Assembly: GCA_029262055.1 (NCBI GenBank)
Contig: JAJDAD010000054.1
Span: 27,187 to 91,186, forward strand
Source of the DNA: Candidatus Zhuqueibacterota bacterium
GTDB taxonomy: Bacteria > Zhuqueibacterota > Zhuqueibacteria > Oceanimicrobiales > Oceanimicrobiaceae
DNA: 64,000 nt
Direction: 5' to 3'
Shown here in pieces: positions 16,726 through 26,226 of this stretch (position 1 is the stretch's first letter; each line of letters opens with the position of its first letter). A program made the translations under genes and the position numbers. The notes below the pieces were generated by a model. It worked only from the letters and a program-made list of their open reading frames with translations. It did no database searches and had not been told where the DNA came from.

Positions 16726-17145
16726 CTACTCATCGATGACAAGCAGCGTCTTGACGTTCGGCGTGAGTTTGGACTGGCTTACAAATCCGATTGCGCCAGG
16801 TGAGTTGGCGACGGAATTGATCATGACCTCTTCCGATTCTAAAGCTTCCGGAGGATCTCCTTCACCGGAAAGCAGTTTTTTTAACCAAATGGATTTCATC
16901 CGGGACGAGCTTTTACCAATAAATTTGTAGAACGCTTTCTTAGTGGGTCCTTTCGGTTTAAGGTCTTTTACCAATACCGCAGCCCCGTTGCCCCATTCCC
17001 GAATGTCGCCGGTATAGATGTTTATTAGCTCGACTTTTTTGAGCGAATCGAGAGGGACCGATTTATTGGCAATAACCGCTACTTGCGAGAAACCCGGACC
17101 GGCCTGGAATAACATCAAGATAATTGTAGGTAGTAACAGCTTCAT
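16726..17145 (-). CDS. Short PstS-like phosphate/anion-binding periplasmic protein
   Basis: A 139-residue protein with a signal peptide (residues 1 to about 20). The mature part resembles a truncated PstS-like substrate-binding domain: 'VAVIANKSVPLDSLKKVELINIY', 'IREWGNGAAV' and 'SPGAIGFVSQS' correspond to conserved parts of that fold. It is much shorter than a full PstS (about 300 residues), so ligand binding may be partial or the function different. It starts 16 bases after the porin gene, so the two form one unit, consistent with passage and capture of an anion. No Pst ABC genes are nearby. Confidence 0.7.
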   Translation of the reverse strand: MKLLLPTIILMLFQAGPGFSQVAVIANKSVPLDSLKKVELINIYTGDIREWGNGAAVLVKDLKPKGPTKKAFYKFIGKSSSRMKSIWLKKLLSGEGDPPEALESEEVMINSVANSPGAIGFVSQSKLTPNVKTLLVIDE

Positions 17146-17161
17146 GAATTATGGACCAACC

Positions 17162-18442
17162 TTAGAAGCGCACCGATACGGCAGTTGCAAAAAAGTTGAA
17201 CTTATTTGTCGCCCGGAAAAGAGCAGCCTCGGTGCCCGCCGCGTTAACTCTGACTTCAGTTCCCTCGAGATCGCCGGATGCATATTGTGCCTTCAAGAGA
17301 ATACGATCGTTGACACGATACGAAAATCCGACCGTGGGTATCTTGAAGTCTGCCGTCGCCAGATCCAGGTCAAACAACTCAGTTTTGTCGTCGGTTTTCC
17401 AATAACTGCCATAAATGAAAATCTCATCCGTCACTTCATAGCCGATGGTGGCGTAGTAAAAGCTTCTTTCTATATCAAGTTCAGATTCATTTTGGACCTT
17501 GAAGCTTACGGTTTCTGCTTCAACAGAAAGACCGTGCCAATAATAGGAAAGGTCAAAGCCGAGTCGGGTGCGCGGCACTTCCCTGAAGCGGCTTGCGGAC
17601 GCATTGCCGGGATCGCGGCCGCTGGTAAGGAAAGCCAGTTGACGTAAGTCCGGGTTGTCAAATGCCCCGTCGAGCTGGTTGTCGTTTTCGCGCGTCACAG
17701 ATACGCCCGTTTTCAGCTCACCATAACGAATGCCCAAACGGGCGCCGACCAGGAAAGTGTCGGTGGAATCCGTGCCGGATTGCCCCTCCTGCTCAAGGGT
17801 TCGCACGTTGGGGCTATTGCCCAGGTACGCGGCGTAATCCAGGTTGAGGGTGCCCGCGGGCAGAAAGCCATAGGCCTGCACGAAAGCGCGCTGTGGCGTG
17901 TAGTCCTCGACCGCGATAAACTCGCGAAACGCAGTTTCATAGATCAGCGGTCTAATTATGTAGGGCAGCAGTGGCGTGCGGTTCTTGATTTCATTTAGAT
18001 TGTTGAACGTGGGTAGCAAGAGGCCGAGCTTCAGATTGAAAGTACTATTTGCACGGTAGCGGATCCAGGCCTCTTCCAGGCTTGCATTTCCCTGCTGGCG
18101 GCTTGATGAGAAATTATTCAGGAATTCAAAATTGACAAAGGCGCGCCACTTTGGATCGATGTCTTTCTGGAAAAAGAGATTCAGTTGTTGTGCAGTGAAC
18201 GAATTCTCCGAGTTGTCCCAATTATCGACGAAAACTCCGTCGATAAACCGGTCTTGCGACTCCGTTTGATGTTGAAATGTGTTCTGAAAATAACCGAAGA
18301 TTCGCAGCGGTTTCTCACCTGCCTGCGCATTCACATCCGTAACCGGGCAGGTTAAGCAAAGCAGAAAGAGGATGGTAATGAGGCCGCGACTTCCAAGATC
18401 CTGACTACCGGCCATTCGATGTCCCGTCAACGATTTTTGCAA
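17162..18442 (-). CDS. Outer-membrane porin-like beta-barrel protein
   Basis: Up to 426 residues, with a signal peptide near residues 10-40 ('ITILFLLCLTCPVTDVNAQA'). The start could instead be the ATG at 18415. The rest alternates polar and hydrophobic residues in short strands ('FGYFQNTFQHQ', 'WRAFVNFEFL', 'FKIPTVGFSYRVND', 'ILLKAQYASGDLE') and ends in Val-Arg-Phe, the C-terminal aromatic typical of BAM substrates. It resembles OprP/OprO-type phosphate porins in general architecture only. The gene is co-oriented with a PstS-like gene. Substrate unproven. Confidence 0.72.
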   Translation of the reverse strand: MQKSLTGHRMAGSQDLGSRGLITILFLLCLTCPVTDVNAQAGEKPLRIFGYFQNTFQHQTESQDRFIDGVFVDNWDNSENSFTAQQLNLFFQKDIDPKWRAFVNFEFLNNFSSSRQQGNASLEEAWIRYRANSTFNLKLGLLLPTFNNLNEIKNRTPLLPYIIRPLIYETAFREFIAVEDYTPQRAFVQAYGFLPAGTLNLDYAAYLGNSPNVRTLEQEGQSGTDSTDTFLVGARLGIRYGELKTGVSVTRENDNQLDGAFDNPDLRQLAFLTSGRDPGNASASRFREVPRTRLGFDLSYYWHGLSVEAETVSFKVQNESELDIERSFYYATIGYEVTDEIFIYGSYWKTDDKTELFDLDLATADFKIPTVGFSYRVNDRILLKAQYASGDLEGTEVRVNAAGTEAALFRATNKFNFFATAVSVRF

Positions 18443-18542
18443 TTTGATTTTGCCCCCGAAAGTTCTAAAAAGATCATCAATCGTTACAAGTTTGTCAAGT
18501 CAAAACTGCTTGTTTTGTGCTGCAATCGTAACTTCGGTACGC

Positions 18543-18569
18543 TTGACAACGTTCGTCAGGATTTATACT
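18543..18569 (+). promoter_or_regulatory. Putative promoter of mscS
   Basis: TTGACA (18543-18548) and TATACT (18564-18569) lie 15 bases apart, a short but tolerated spacing, 53 bases ahead of the MscS start codon. The -35 overlaps a TTGAC/GTCAG half-dyad. Confidence 0.4.
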
Positions 18570-18621
18570 TTCAATTTCGCCGGAGCGAGTGGCGGTCAAA
18601 CTGTTAGTAACGGAGGAGCAA

Positions 18622-19509
18622 ATGTCGCTGGAGAGTATCTACAACCTTTTCAAAACCGTTTTTCAGTTCCCGATCTTTACCATCAAGCAGACGACGGTGA
18701 CCCTGGCTTCGGTTGCTTTGGTGGTTGTACTGATGGTCGGAATTGCCATTCTGTCCCGGGTTGTGACCAGGGTACTCCTGAGAAGCATACTGAGCCGGAC
18801 AAGTCTGGAGGAAGGCACGCAATACACGCTGGGCCGAATAACGCATTATCTGTTTCTGGTCATGGGGGCGATGATCGCATTTCAGTTCGTAGGCATCGAC
18901 CTGAGCGGTCTGGTGGTTATGTTCGGCTTCTTGTCGGTCGGTATCGGGTTTGGCTTGCAGAATATTACTTCGAACTTCATTTCCGGTTTGATACTTTTGC
19001 TCGAACGTCCGATCACGGTCGGAGACCGGGTTGTGGTCGGCGACACCGAGGGGGATGTTAAAGAGATTCACATTCGCTCCACCATTGTCCGTACGCAGAA
19101 CAATGTTTCGATCATCGTACCCAACTCAGAATTCATTTCTTCGAACGTGATTAACTGGTCACATTCCGACCCCAAGCTACGACTCGACGTTAATGTCGGC
19201 GTGTCCTACGGATCTGACCTTGATTTGGTCATGCAGACCCTGACGGAAATTGCTCAGGCGGAACCCGAGGCCCTGGGAAATCCCAAGCCGGAAGTGCTAC
19301 TGCTGGCATTCGGGGATTCGGCCTGGGACATGGAGCTGCGCGTTTGGATAGAAAACCCCAAGCGGCACTGGCAAGTTCGTTCCTCAATCAATTGCGCCAT
19401 CGTTCGGAAGTTCCGGGAGCATGATATTGAAATTCCATTTCCACAACAGGACCTGCACGTCCGGTCGCCGTTGCCGGTTCCTGTCAGTAGTAGGGACTCA
19501 CAGGATTGA
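18622..19509 (+). CDS. mscS: MscS-family mechanosensitive ion channel
   Basis: A protein of 295 residues. The ATG at 18622 follows a GGAGGAG ribosome site, so it is preferred over an upstream in-frame start at 18589. Three membrane segments lie within residues 25-125. TM3 and the following region carry the MscS signature 'GFLSVGIGFGLQNITSNFISGLILLLERPITVGD' (glycine/alanine-lined pore helix), then the beta domain 'VVVGDTEGDVKEI' and 'NVSIIVPNSEF'. A cytoplasmic vestibule-type domain ends the protein. It opens under membrane tension to release solutes in hypo-osmotic shock. Length is close to E. coli MscS (286). Confidence 0.93.
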   Translation: MSLESIYNLFKTVFQFPIFTIKQTTVTLASVALVVVLMVGIAILSRVVTRVLLRSILSRTSLEEGTQYTLGRITHYLFLVMGAMIAFQFVGIDLSGLVVMFGFLSVGIGFGLQNITSNFISGLILLLERPITVGDRVVVGDTEGDVKEIHIRSTIVRTQNNVSIIVPNSEFISSNVINWSHSDPKLRLDVNVGVSYGSDLDLVMQTLTEIAQAEPEALGNPKPEVLLLAFGDSAWDMELRVWIENPKRHWQVRSSINCAIVRKFREHDIEIPFPQQDLHVRSPLPVPVSSRDSQD

Positions 19510-19656
19510 AGGTGCCCTGCCGTCCGTTGCCCCATGGCTCCGCTGAGCTGCGGTGACGGCCCGGCCCGGCAAGGAATGGTTTGAAATCGTAATGGGTTCT
19601 CGGCTATTTAACAGCGCCTTTTCCCGCGAATATTATCCGAATGCAAGGAGTCACAT

Positions 19657-21891
19657 TTGGCAAATAGAAAATCAAGAGCCGGACACGGCTTTGGAACCGC
19701 CCCCGTATTCCTAGCCGGGATTAGCACAATCCTGGGTGCGATTCTATTCTTGCGCTTTGGATACGCAGTCGGACACACCGGACTCCTGGGCTCCATCCTG
19801 ATCATCCTGATCGGGCATGCCATCACGATTCCCACTGCCATGGCCATCGCCGAGATCGCCACCAATCTAAAGGTCGAAGGCGGCGGAGAGTATTTCATTA
19901 TCAGCCGGTCCTTCGGCTCGATGGTGGGCGGCACGATCGGTATCTCACTCTATTTCTCACAGGCGATCTCCGTGGCGTTTTACATGATCGCCTTTGCAGA
20001 GGCGTTTACGCCGGCGTTCGAGTGGCTGGCTCTTTATCTCGGTTTTACGCCGGAGACCTGGATGATCAGCATCCCGGGGACTTTACTTTTGATTGTCCTG
20101 ATTATCACGAAGGGCGCGGACCTTGGTGTGAGCGTGCTTTGGGTTGTAGCCACCATCCTGGCGGCGTCGCTGGTAATGTTTTTTCTAGGGCGGCCCGAGA
20201 ATGTGCCTGCCGGCATCGACCTTTTGGCAAAGGTGGAGAATCCGGACGAGTTCTTCGTAGTGTTTGCGATCATATTTCCCGCCTTTACCGGAATGACCGC
20301 CGGGGTCGGACTATCCGGCGATTTGAGAAATCCGCGCAAATCGATCCCGCTGGGCACGATGCTGGCCACCGTTGTGGGCATGATTATCTACGTTTGCGTG
20401 GTCATCAAATTTGCGCTTAGCCTGTCGGTGGACGAACTTGCGGAGGGTCAGTTTGCCATGAGCAAGATCGCCATCTGGGGTCCGATTATTCCGATTGGGC
20501 TGGGTGCAGCTTCTCTCTCATCGGCCATCGGTTCGATCATGATTGCCCCGCGTACCATGCAAGCGCTCGCTCTGGACCAGATCTTTCCGGTTGCGGCGAT
20601 AAATAGCTTTCTAAGGAAGGGCAAGGGTGAATCCAACGAGCCGTTCAATTCAACTTTGATCACCGCGATTATCGTCATGGTCTTTGTGGTCATGGGCAGC
20701 GTCAACTTTGTGGCGCAAATCATCAGCATGTTCTTCATGATCACCTACGGGTCGCTTTGTCTGGTAAGCTTTCTGGAGCATTTTGCCGGCAATCCATCCT
20801 ACCGGCCAACCTTTCGTTCTAAATGGTATCTGTCCTTGTTGGGTGCGCTGGCTTGTTTTATCATGATGTTTCAGATGGCGCCGATTTATGCCCTGGTGGC
20901 GCTGGTGGCCATCACTGCAATTTATCTGAGCCTGAAGCGGGGCAGGGAGGAAGAGGATGATCTGTCCGCCATGGTGAAAGGCGTCTTGTTTCAACTGACG
21001 CGCAAGTTGCAGGTGCTGATGCAACGGAAGCAGTCCGAGGTAGTGCTGACCAACTGGCGTCCTTCGTTCATCGCGATTTCAGCTAATTCTCTCACGCGCC
21101 TGGCGCCGTTTGATCTGCTGCGCTGGATTTCGCATTACTACGGCTTCGGGACCTTTATTCATTATATTCAGGGGCCGCTCGATGAGAAGACCCAGGTTGA
21201 GTCAAAGGAAAAGCTCGATCAGCTTATTCAGCAGGGCAGCGACAGTGACGCCGGCATTTACGTCGACACGATTATTTCCCCGAGCTTTAAGACGGCGGTG
21301 GCGCAGATTGTGCAAATCCCCGGTATCTCGGGACTGGAGAACAACAGCGTCTTATTTGAATTTCACGAGGACGACCCGAAGGGTATATCGAGAATTATCG
21401 ACGGATGTGATTTCGCGGCAGTGGTTGATTTCAATCAGTGCGTGCTGCGCTCTTCGTCGCGACACTTCGGTTACAAGAAGCGAATCGACATTTGGCTTAC
21501 GCCGGGCGATTATCGCAATGCCAACCTGATGATCTTGCTCGCCTACATTTTGAAAGGTCACCCCGAGTGGCATGAGTGTGAAATCGAACTGTTCGCCGCC
21601 TTTGAAGAAGCGCAAATGACCAAGAGCGTTAACAGCCTGAACAAGCTCATCGACGCCGGACGCATCCCGATCTCGCACAAAAATGTCCGCAAGATGCCGT
21701 GGAACAACAAGGCGAAATCGTACGAGAACCTAGTCTGCGAAAACTCCGTGGATGCCGATCTGGTCATCATGGGTTTTTCGCTTTCCAAAATACGCCAGGA
21801 ACAGGGCGAATTTTTCAAGAAGTTTTCGAACATCCAGGATGTTTTGTTTGTCCGGGCCGGACAGAAGATTGTGATTAGTGAGACGGATTAG
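19657..21891 (+). CDS. SLC12-like cation-chloride cotransporter / APC-superfamily permease
   Basis: A 744-residue membrane protein. It begins at a TTG placed six bases after a perfect AAGGAG, the only start that fits. About twelve membrane segments fill residues 15-430. The first two segments ('GISTILGAILFLRFGYAVGH' and 'AIAEIATNLKVEGGGEYF') match the SLC12/amino-acid permease core closely. The C-terminal 300 residues are soluble and resemble the cytosolic domain of eukaryotic cation-chloride cotransporters, ending 'DADLVIMGFSLSKI' and 'DVLFVRAG'. Transport of chloride with Na or K is the likely role. The ion pair cannot be told from sequence. Confidence 0.85.
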   Translation: MANRKSRAGHGFGTAPVFLAGISTILGAILFLRFGYAVGHTGLLGSILIILIGHAITIPTAMAIAEIATNLKVEGGGEYFIISRSFGSMVGGTIGISLYFSQAISVAFYMIAFAEAFTPAFEWLALYLGFTPETWMISIPGTLLLIVLIITKGADLGVSVLWVVATILAASLVMFFLGRPENVPAGIDLLAKVENPDEFFVVFAIIFPAFTGMTAGVGLSGDLRNPRKSIPLGTMLATVVGMIIYVCVVIKFALSLSVDELAEGQFAMSKIAIWGPIIPIGLGAASLSSAIGSIMIAPRTMQALALDQIFPVAAINSFLRKGKGESNEPFNSTLITAIIVMVFVVMGSVNFVAQIISMFFMITYGSLCLVSFLEHFAGNPSYRPTFRSKWYLSLLGALACFIMMFQMAPIYALVALVAITAIYLSLKRGREEEDDLSAMVKGVLFQLTRKLQVLMQRKQSEVVLTNWRPSFIAISANSLTRLAPFDLLRWISHYYGFGTFIHYIQGPLDEKTQVESKEKLDQLIQQGSDSDAGIYVDTIISPSFKTAVAQIVQIPGISGLENNSVLFEFHEDDPKGISRIIDGCDFAAVVDFNQCVLRSSSRHFGYKKRIDIWLTPGDYRNANLMILLAYILKGHPEWHECEIELFAAFEEAQMTKSVNSLNKLIDAGRIPISHKNVRKMPWNNKAKSYENLVCENSVDADLVIMGFSLSKIRQEQGEFFKKFSNIQDVLFVRAGQKIVISETD

Positions 21892-21936
21892 GGTCAATCC
21901 CGACGGACTGATTGTCTTAGAGTCAGTGTTTAAATC

Positions 21937-22968
21937 ATGAGTAAAACCGACCTAAAGGGACTGAGTCAAAACGAGCTCGAGGATCTGGTCCGCCGGATGG
22001 ACGAGCCGCGGTTCCGCTCCGCTCAGATTTTTTCCTGGATCTATGGCAAGCGGGTAGACTCGTTCGACGAGATGACGAATCTATCCAAAGAGTTTCGGGA
22101 GAGGCTGGCAAAGTCAGCCACAATTGGACAACTTGCGCTGCAAGCGAGTGAAACATCGGGGAAGGATTCATCCACCAAGTATTTGTTTAAACTGCAGGAC
22201 GGACTGGCGGTCGAGTCGGTCCTCATGCCCGAAGACGGCCACGCCACCTTGTGTGTTTCTACCCAGGTGGGTTGCGCCATCGACTGTAAGTTTTGCGCGA
22301 CCGGGAAAATGGGTTTGCAACGGAACCTGAGCGCCGGGGAAATATTAGACCAGGTCTTGCGGGCCGAGGAATTGTCGGGCCAACCGGTTCGAAACCTGGT
22401 ATTTATGGGAATGGGCGAGCCTTTTCATAATTACGATAATCTTCTGAAAGCGTGCGAAATTTTGACCGACGAGTCCGGCCCCAATCTGTCCAGTCGCAAA
22501 CTGGTCATTTCCACCAGTGGGATTCTTCCCAAGATTCTTCAGTATGCGGATGAGGGGCACAAGTACCGGTTGGCGATCTCTTTGAACGCCACCACCGACG
22601 AGCAACGCACCGCCCTGATGCCGCTCAACAAGAAGTGGCCTATTGCGGAAGTGATACGGGCGGTCAAATATTATACGGAAAAATCCAACCAGAGAGTGAC
22701 CTTCGAATATGTCCTGCTGAACTCAGTGAACGATTCTGTCGACGACGCCCGTCGCCTGCGAAAGTTAGTCGAGGGTCTGCGATGCAAGATCAATCTGATT
22801 CCCTACAATCCAGCGGTCGGACCCTACTCCCGATCTCCCAATGAGAGGATTCAGGCCTTTTACGAGCAACTGGCAGGCTTGAAAGTGCCGGTGATGATTC
22901 GCTGGAGCAAGGGGGATGACATTGCGGCGGGCTGCGGTCAATTGGCGGTTGCTGAGAAGGGGCGTTAG
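21937..22968 (+). CDS. rlmN: 23S rRNA (adenine-2503 C2)-methyltransferase RlmN
   Basis: A 343-residue radical SAM enzyme. The Fe-S cluster is held by Cys113, Cys117 and Cys120 ('CAIDCKFC'). Two further cysteines expected for the methyl-transfer mechanism are present: Cys106 ('TLCVSTQ') and Cys333 ('AGCGQLA'). 'MGMGEPFHNYDNL' is another RlmN signature. The enzyme methylates C2 of A2503 in 23S rRNA and of A37 in some tRNAs, using a protein-bound methyl-cysteine intermediate. The start ATG is 45 bases after the transporter stop. Its stop codon overlaps the stop of the convergent TPR gene by four bases. Confidence 0.96.
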   Translation: MSKTDLKGLSQNELEDLVRRMDEPRFRSAQIFSWIYGKRVDSFDEMTNLSKEFRERLAKSATIGQLALQASETSGKDSSTKYLFKLQDGLAVESVLMPEDGHATLCVSTQVGCAIDCKFCATGKMGLQRNLSAGEILDQVLRAEELSGQPVRNLVFMGMGEPFHNYDNLLKACEILTDESGPNLSSRKLVISTSGILPKILQYADEGHKYRLAISLNATTDEQRTALMPLNKKWPIAEVIRAVKYYTEKSNQRVTFEYVLLNSVNDSVDDARRLRKLVEGLRCKINLIPYNPAVGPYSRSPNERIQAFYEQLAGLKVPVMIRWSKGDDIAAGCGQLAVAEKGR

Positions 22969-24002
22969 TTTGTCCTGCCGATAAGCACTTCCCGGCATTC
23001 CTGGCACGTTGTTATCATCTGTTGCAGCTCTTTCTTGTAGCGCTCGTCGGACACACTCTGCTGCTGGAATCTCTCGAGGTTCCGGCATTCTTGTTTAGCC
23101 CGGTCATGGTGACCAAGTTTCAAGGAAAGCTGGGAGATGTTCTTTCGGCAGACCAGTTCATTGTACGGCGACAGGACTTGATCCTCGGTCAGCGAAGAAA
23201 GGATCTTTTGATAATAGGCAAGCGACTTTTGCCAGTCGCCCAGTTTCTTGTTTAGCTTTGCCGCGCACCACAAAAAGACACGGCTATCAGGGAATTCGAC
23301 CAGCACGCTTTCGACAAGCTGCAAGCCACGCTCGTATTCACCTTCATCCAGTAAGATCCAGCACATGCTGTTGAGCGCGCTGTAGCGGGAATAGCGACTG
23401 CCGGTCAGTGCTTTCATGATCATCTGTTTGCCGTCCTCGCGTTCATCACGGATAAAAGGAAGCCACGAAAGACGGTGGCTGAGTTTGCTGCGGTAGTATT
23501 TATACCAACCGAGGCCCAGGTAAGCATCGTGGAATGTGCTGTCCTTGCTGACCGCTACCTGCAACGATTCAGCACTTCTTTTTGCATGTCGCAACGCTTG
23601 CCAGTATTTTCCCTGCCTGGAAAAGTGCAGCGAGAGGTACCCGTGGCTGCTGCCGAGATAGAAGTACGCCGCGGGATCTTTGTGGTCGTTCTTGATCTGT
23701 TTCTTGGCCCGTTCGAGGGCACTGTCCACCAGGGAGATAAAGTGCCCATCATCATCATAGACTTCGTAGTCCATCATCTGGGTTTGCAGGACAGCCGCAT
23801 GGAAAAAATAACCGATTGGACTTTCGGGCATCTCATTCTTTAGCTGTTCGAAAACAGCCGTCGCATCCGGGTAGTTCTGTTGAATGCTCAGTCGAATGCC
23901 GGTCCTGATCAGGGTGTCTGTTTTGGCGCTCGGGCCTCCGTACGCCATTGTCGCCAGCAGTAAGCTGAGCACCATCGAAATGGGAGAGTGTGCCATCATC
24001 AT
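22965..24002 (-). CDS. Secreted tetratricopeptide-repeat protein
   Basis: A 345-residue protein with a signal peptide (residues 1 to about 23). The rest is almost entirely helical with TPR-like units: 'GIRLSIQQNYPDATAVFEQL', 'YFYLGSSHGYLSLHFSRQGKYWQAL', 'AYLGLGWYKYYRS', 'GEYERGLQLVESVLVEFPD', 'LGDWQKSLAYYQKIL'. The C-terminus has a CxxC (TTCQECRE). Such proteins act as periplasmic scaffolds. No enzymatic domain is visible and the partner is unknown. It converges on rlmN with a four-base overlap. Confidence 0.75.
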   Translation of the reverse strand: MMMAHSPISMVLSLLLATMAYGGPSAKTDTLIRTGIRLSIQQNYPDATAVFEQLKNEMPESPIGYFFHAAVLQTQMMDYEVYDDDGHFISLVDSALERAKKQIKNDHKDPAAYFYLGSSHGYLSLHFSRQGKYWQALRHAKRSAESLQVAVSKDSTFHDAYLGLGWYKYYRSKLSHRLSWLPFIRDEREDGKQMIMKALTGSRYSRYSALNSMCWILLDEGEYERGLQLVESVLVEFPDSRVFLWCAAKLNKKLGDWQKSLAYYQKILSSLTEDQVLSPYNELVCRKNISQLSLKLGHHDRAKQECRNLERFQQQSVSDERYKKELQQMITTCQECREVLIGRTN

Positions 24003-24136
24003 CCTTAATTATAGTAAGATCTATTGGCGGGACTTCCATGTTGCTTTGCTGGGGTGTGCTTTGCCCTTCTTACCTAAACGGCCAACGGACGGGAAATGTC
24101 CGCTTATCACAAAAAGTAAATGCTGCCCCTGAGGAC

Positions 24137-24760
24137 TTAAGTCCGGAACTGCCGGTCACCTGCATCGCCGAGTCCGGGCAAGATGTAGCCGTTTTCGTTC
24201 AGCGTGCGGTCTAAAGCGGCTGTGAAAATTTCTACGTCAGGGTGGCTTTTTGCAAGCGTCTGTACGCCTTCAGGCGCCGAAACCAGGGTGACACATTTGA
24301 TGTGCCGGGCATGATTCTCTTTGAGCAGCGCGACTGCTGCTGCCAGGCTGCCGCCGGTGGCCAGCATTGGGTCGAGCAAAATCGTGACACTGTTGGAGAG
24401 GTTTTGCGGAAGCTTGGAGTAGTAGAAGACCGGTTCCAGTGTTTCCTCGTTGCGGTAGAGGCCAATGTGCCCAACCTTCGACTCCGGTGCCAGGTGTAGA
24501 AACGCATCCTGCATTCCGAGACCTGCCCGCAGAATCGAAACGAAAACCAGGTCGCAACCTAATTCATCGCAATTGGTGGTTTCGAGTGGCGTCTCGACTT
24601 CCGTGGGTTTGGTGGGCAGGCCCTTTGTAACTTCAAAGGTCATCAATTTGCAGACCAGAGCAAGCCTGTGCCGGAATTCTGTTTCACCGATACCTGCGTT
24701 TCGCAAGCGCGCCAGATGGTGCTGGATTAATGGATGCGCAACTACAGTCAGTTCCTTCAT
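24137..24760 (-). CDS. upp: Uracil phosphoribosyltransferase
   Basis: A 207-residue enzyme from the ATG at 24760, which has AGGA upstream. In-frame sequence to 24820 was excluded because the family begins at 'KELTVVAHPLIQHHLARLR'. The PRPP-binding loop is 'DPMLATGGS', and the uracil-binding C-terminus ends 'YILPGLGDAGDRQF'. It forms UMP from uracil and PRPP in pyrimidine salvage. The length and motifs are typical. It stands alone on the minus strand with no uracil permease nearby. Confidence 0.97.
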   Translation of the reverse strand: MKELTVVAHPLIQHHLARLRNAGIGETEFRHRLALVCKLMTFEVTKGLPTKPTEVETPLETTNCDELGCDLVFVSILRAGLGMQDAFLHLAPESKVGHIGLYRNEETLEPVFYYSKLPQNLSNSVTILLDPMLATGGSLAAAVALLKENHARHIKCVTLVSAPEGVQTLAKSHPDVEIFTAALDRTLNENGYILPGLGDAGDRQFRT

Positions 24761-25136
24761 GATTTCCTTTTTTGTTTGAATAGAATTCGGTAAAGATAAT
24801 GTTTTGCGTGAAAAAAACAAGCCATTGTCCGGGAACAGCTCTTTCTGGTGGCTATTTTGCCGTAAAACAGCAATTTCGACAGACAGATATTAAGACAATT
24901 TCACAAATCATACCAATTGGTTATTTTTTTCTTGACAAAGTAGTGTCCATTTCATAAATTTGTCCCATTCTGATTGCTTCAGATGCCTACCGCATTGAGG
25001 AAACGTTTAAACTAAAATCTTTCGCTTCTTAGAGTTGCTGAAAAGCTTTTTTGGCACTGTACTTTATTCTTTCGAGAGATACTTCTGGTTTTCGTTGATT
25101 TCGTTCCGCGCTATTTGGAGAGAAGGACTGACTTTC
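24761..25136. other. Divergent intergenic region between upp and the M23 peptidase gene
   Basis: These 376 bases hold the start regions of two divergent genes. The plus-strand promoter at 24932-24960 is listed separately. The leader between that promoter and the peptidase start is about 170 bases long. An in-frame plus-strand extension from 25035 exists but lacks a ribosome site and was not taken as coding. Confidence 0.4.
24932..24960 (+). promoter_or_regulatory. Putative sigma-70-type promoter of the M23 peptidase gene
   Basis: TTGACA (24932-24937) and TAAATT (24955-24960) are separated by 17 bases, the optimal spacing, in an AT-rich context. The next gene on this strand is the M23 peptidase. 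Confidence 0.55.
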
Positions 25137-26051
25137 ATGCATGACAAGAAGGTTAAGATTATATATTTTTCAGTTGGTGAGTCGGGTTCTAATGAGATAG
25201 AGTTGACTTGGCGGAAATTCTCTTGGATTTTGTCGAGTGTGTTTGTGCTGCTGTTGTTCCTGGTTGGGACTTCTCTTGCCCTCTTTACGGACTTCTACCA
25301 AAATCTGCATATATCCTCATTATCAAAGACCAATTCACAACTGCAGGCCCAGCTCGTTGACATAGGCGGCAAGATCGAAACGATTACGGGTAGGGTTGAC
25401 AATCTGGAAGAAGATGACGACCACCTTCGGATTATCGCTGACTTACCTAAGATCGACGAGGACACGCGGACTGTTGGCGTTGGAGGCGCTCTGGACGCAG
25501 CGACATACGTTTCCTCAAGCGAGCTGGTTGAGCAGATTTATGACTATCAGAGCACTCTTGCACAAATGGAGCGCCGCCTGGAGCTCAGCGAGTACAGCCG
25601 CATAGAGGTTCAAAAGAAACTTGAAGAAAACAAGAACCTCATGAAGCACATGCCATCCATCCGGCCACTGACGGGGGGGCGGATCAGCGACAGATTCGGA
25701 TTCCGGCTCCATCCGGTAATCGATAAAATACGTCGCCACCCGGGAGTCGACATAGCTGCAGAGCGTGGCACAGAGGTGTTTGCCACTGCCGCAGGTACTG
25801 TTGAGAAGGTCGTAACAAAATATCAAAGAAACAAAAGCTGGGGAAAGTACGTGCTCATAAACCACGGTTTTGGGCATAAGACACTTTATGGGCATTTGTC
25901 CAAAGTGCTTGTTCGGCAGGGTCAAAAAATTGACAGATGGAACCCTGTCGGGCTTGTTGGGGCTACGGGTTTGGCGACGGGACCTCATTTGCACTATGAG
26001 GTGCGCAAGGACGGCACTCCTCTCGATCCGCAAACATACATTCTCAATTAG
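25137..26051 (+). CDS. M23 family metallopeptidase (membrane-anchored, coiled coil)
   Basis: A 304-residue protein starting at the ATG of 'MHDKKVKII', after an AGAAGGA ribosome site. Residues about 30-58 form one membrane segment, and residues about 70-180 a coiled coil rich in Leu/Glu. Residues 185-300 are a LytM/M23 domain. The zinc ligands are in 'HPGVD' (HxxxD) and 'GPHLHYE' (HxH), and 'NHGFGHKTLYGHLSKV' is conserved. Such proteins cut peptidoglycan cross-links or, when anchored with a coiled coil, regulate other hydrolases. All zinc ligands are present, so it is probably active. A strong terminator follows. Confidence 0.92.
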   Translation: MHDKKVKIIYFSVGESGSNEIELTWRKFSWILSSVFVLLLFLVGTSLALFTDFYQNLHISSLSKTNSQLQAQLVDIGGKIETITGRVDNLEEDDDHLRIIADLPKIDEDTRTVGVGGALDAATYVSSSELVEQIYDYQSTLAQMERRLELSEYSRIEVQKKLEENKNLMKHMPSIRPLTGGRISDRFGFRLHPVIDKIRRHPGVDIAAERGTEVFATAAGTVEKVVTKYQRNKSWGKYVLINHGFGHKTLYGHLSKVLVRQGQKIDRWNPVGLVGATGLATGPHLHYEVRKDGTPLDPQTYILN

Positions 26052-26078
26052 TCTCAACTTCTAAATCTCGATAAAGAT

Positions 26079-26115
26079 GCCTTGGTTGCTACAAACAACC
26101 AAGGCGGTTTTCATT
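26079..26115 (+). terminator. Intrinsic terminator after the M23 peptidase gene
   Basis: GCCTTGGTTG (26079-26088) pairs perfectly with CAACCAAGGC (26096-26105) across a seven-base loop and is followed by GGTTTTCATTTT. It begins 28 bases after the stop codon. Confidence 0.8.
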
Positions 26116-26226
26116 TTGGCAGTATGGTTCCCGGGCCGGGGCTATTCATGACGACATGATTCCGCGCTTTAATCAACGAATTGAATTCTGAAGCAGGCCG
26201 CATCCCATGCGGAGATTTAGAGTCAG

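Noticed and set aside
18460..18540. Possible Pho-type box before the porin gene
   Set aside because: TTGAC/TTGTAAC repeats are present, but the spacing and sequence do not fit a defined Pho box.
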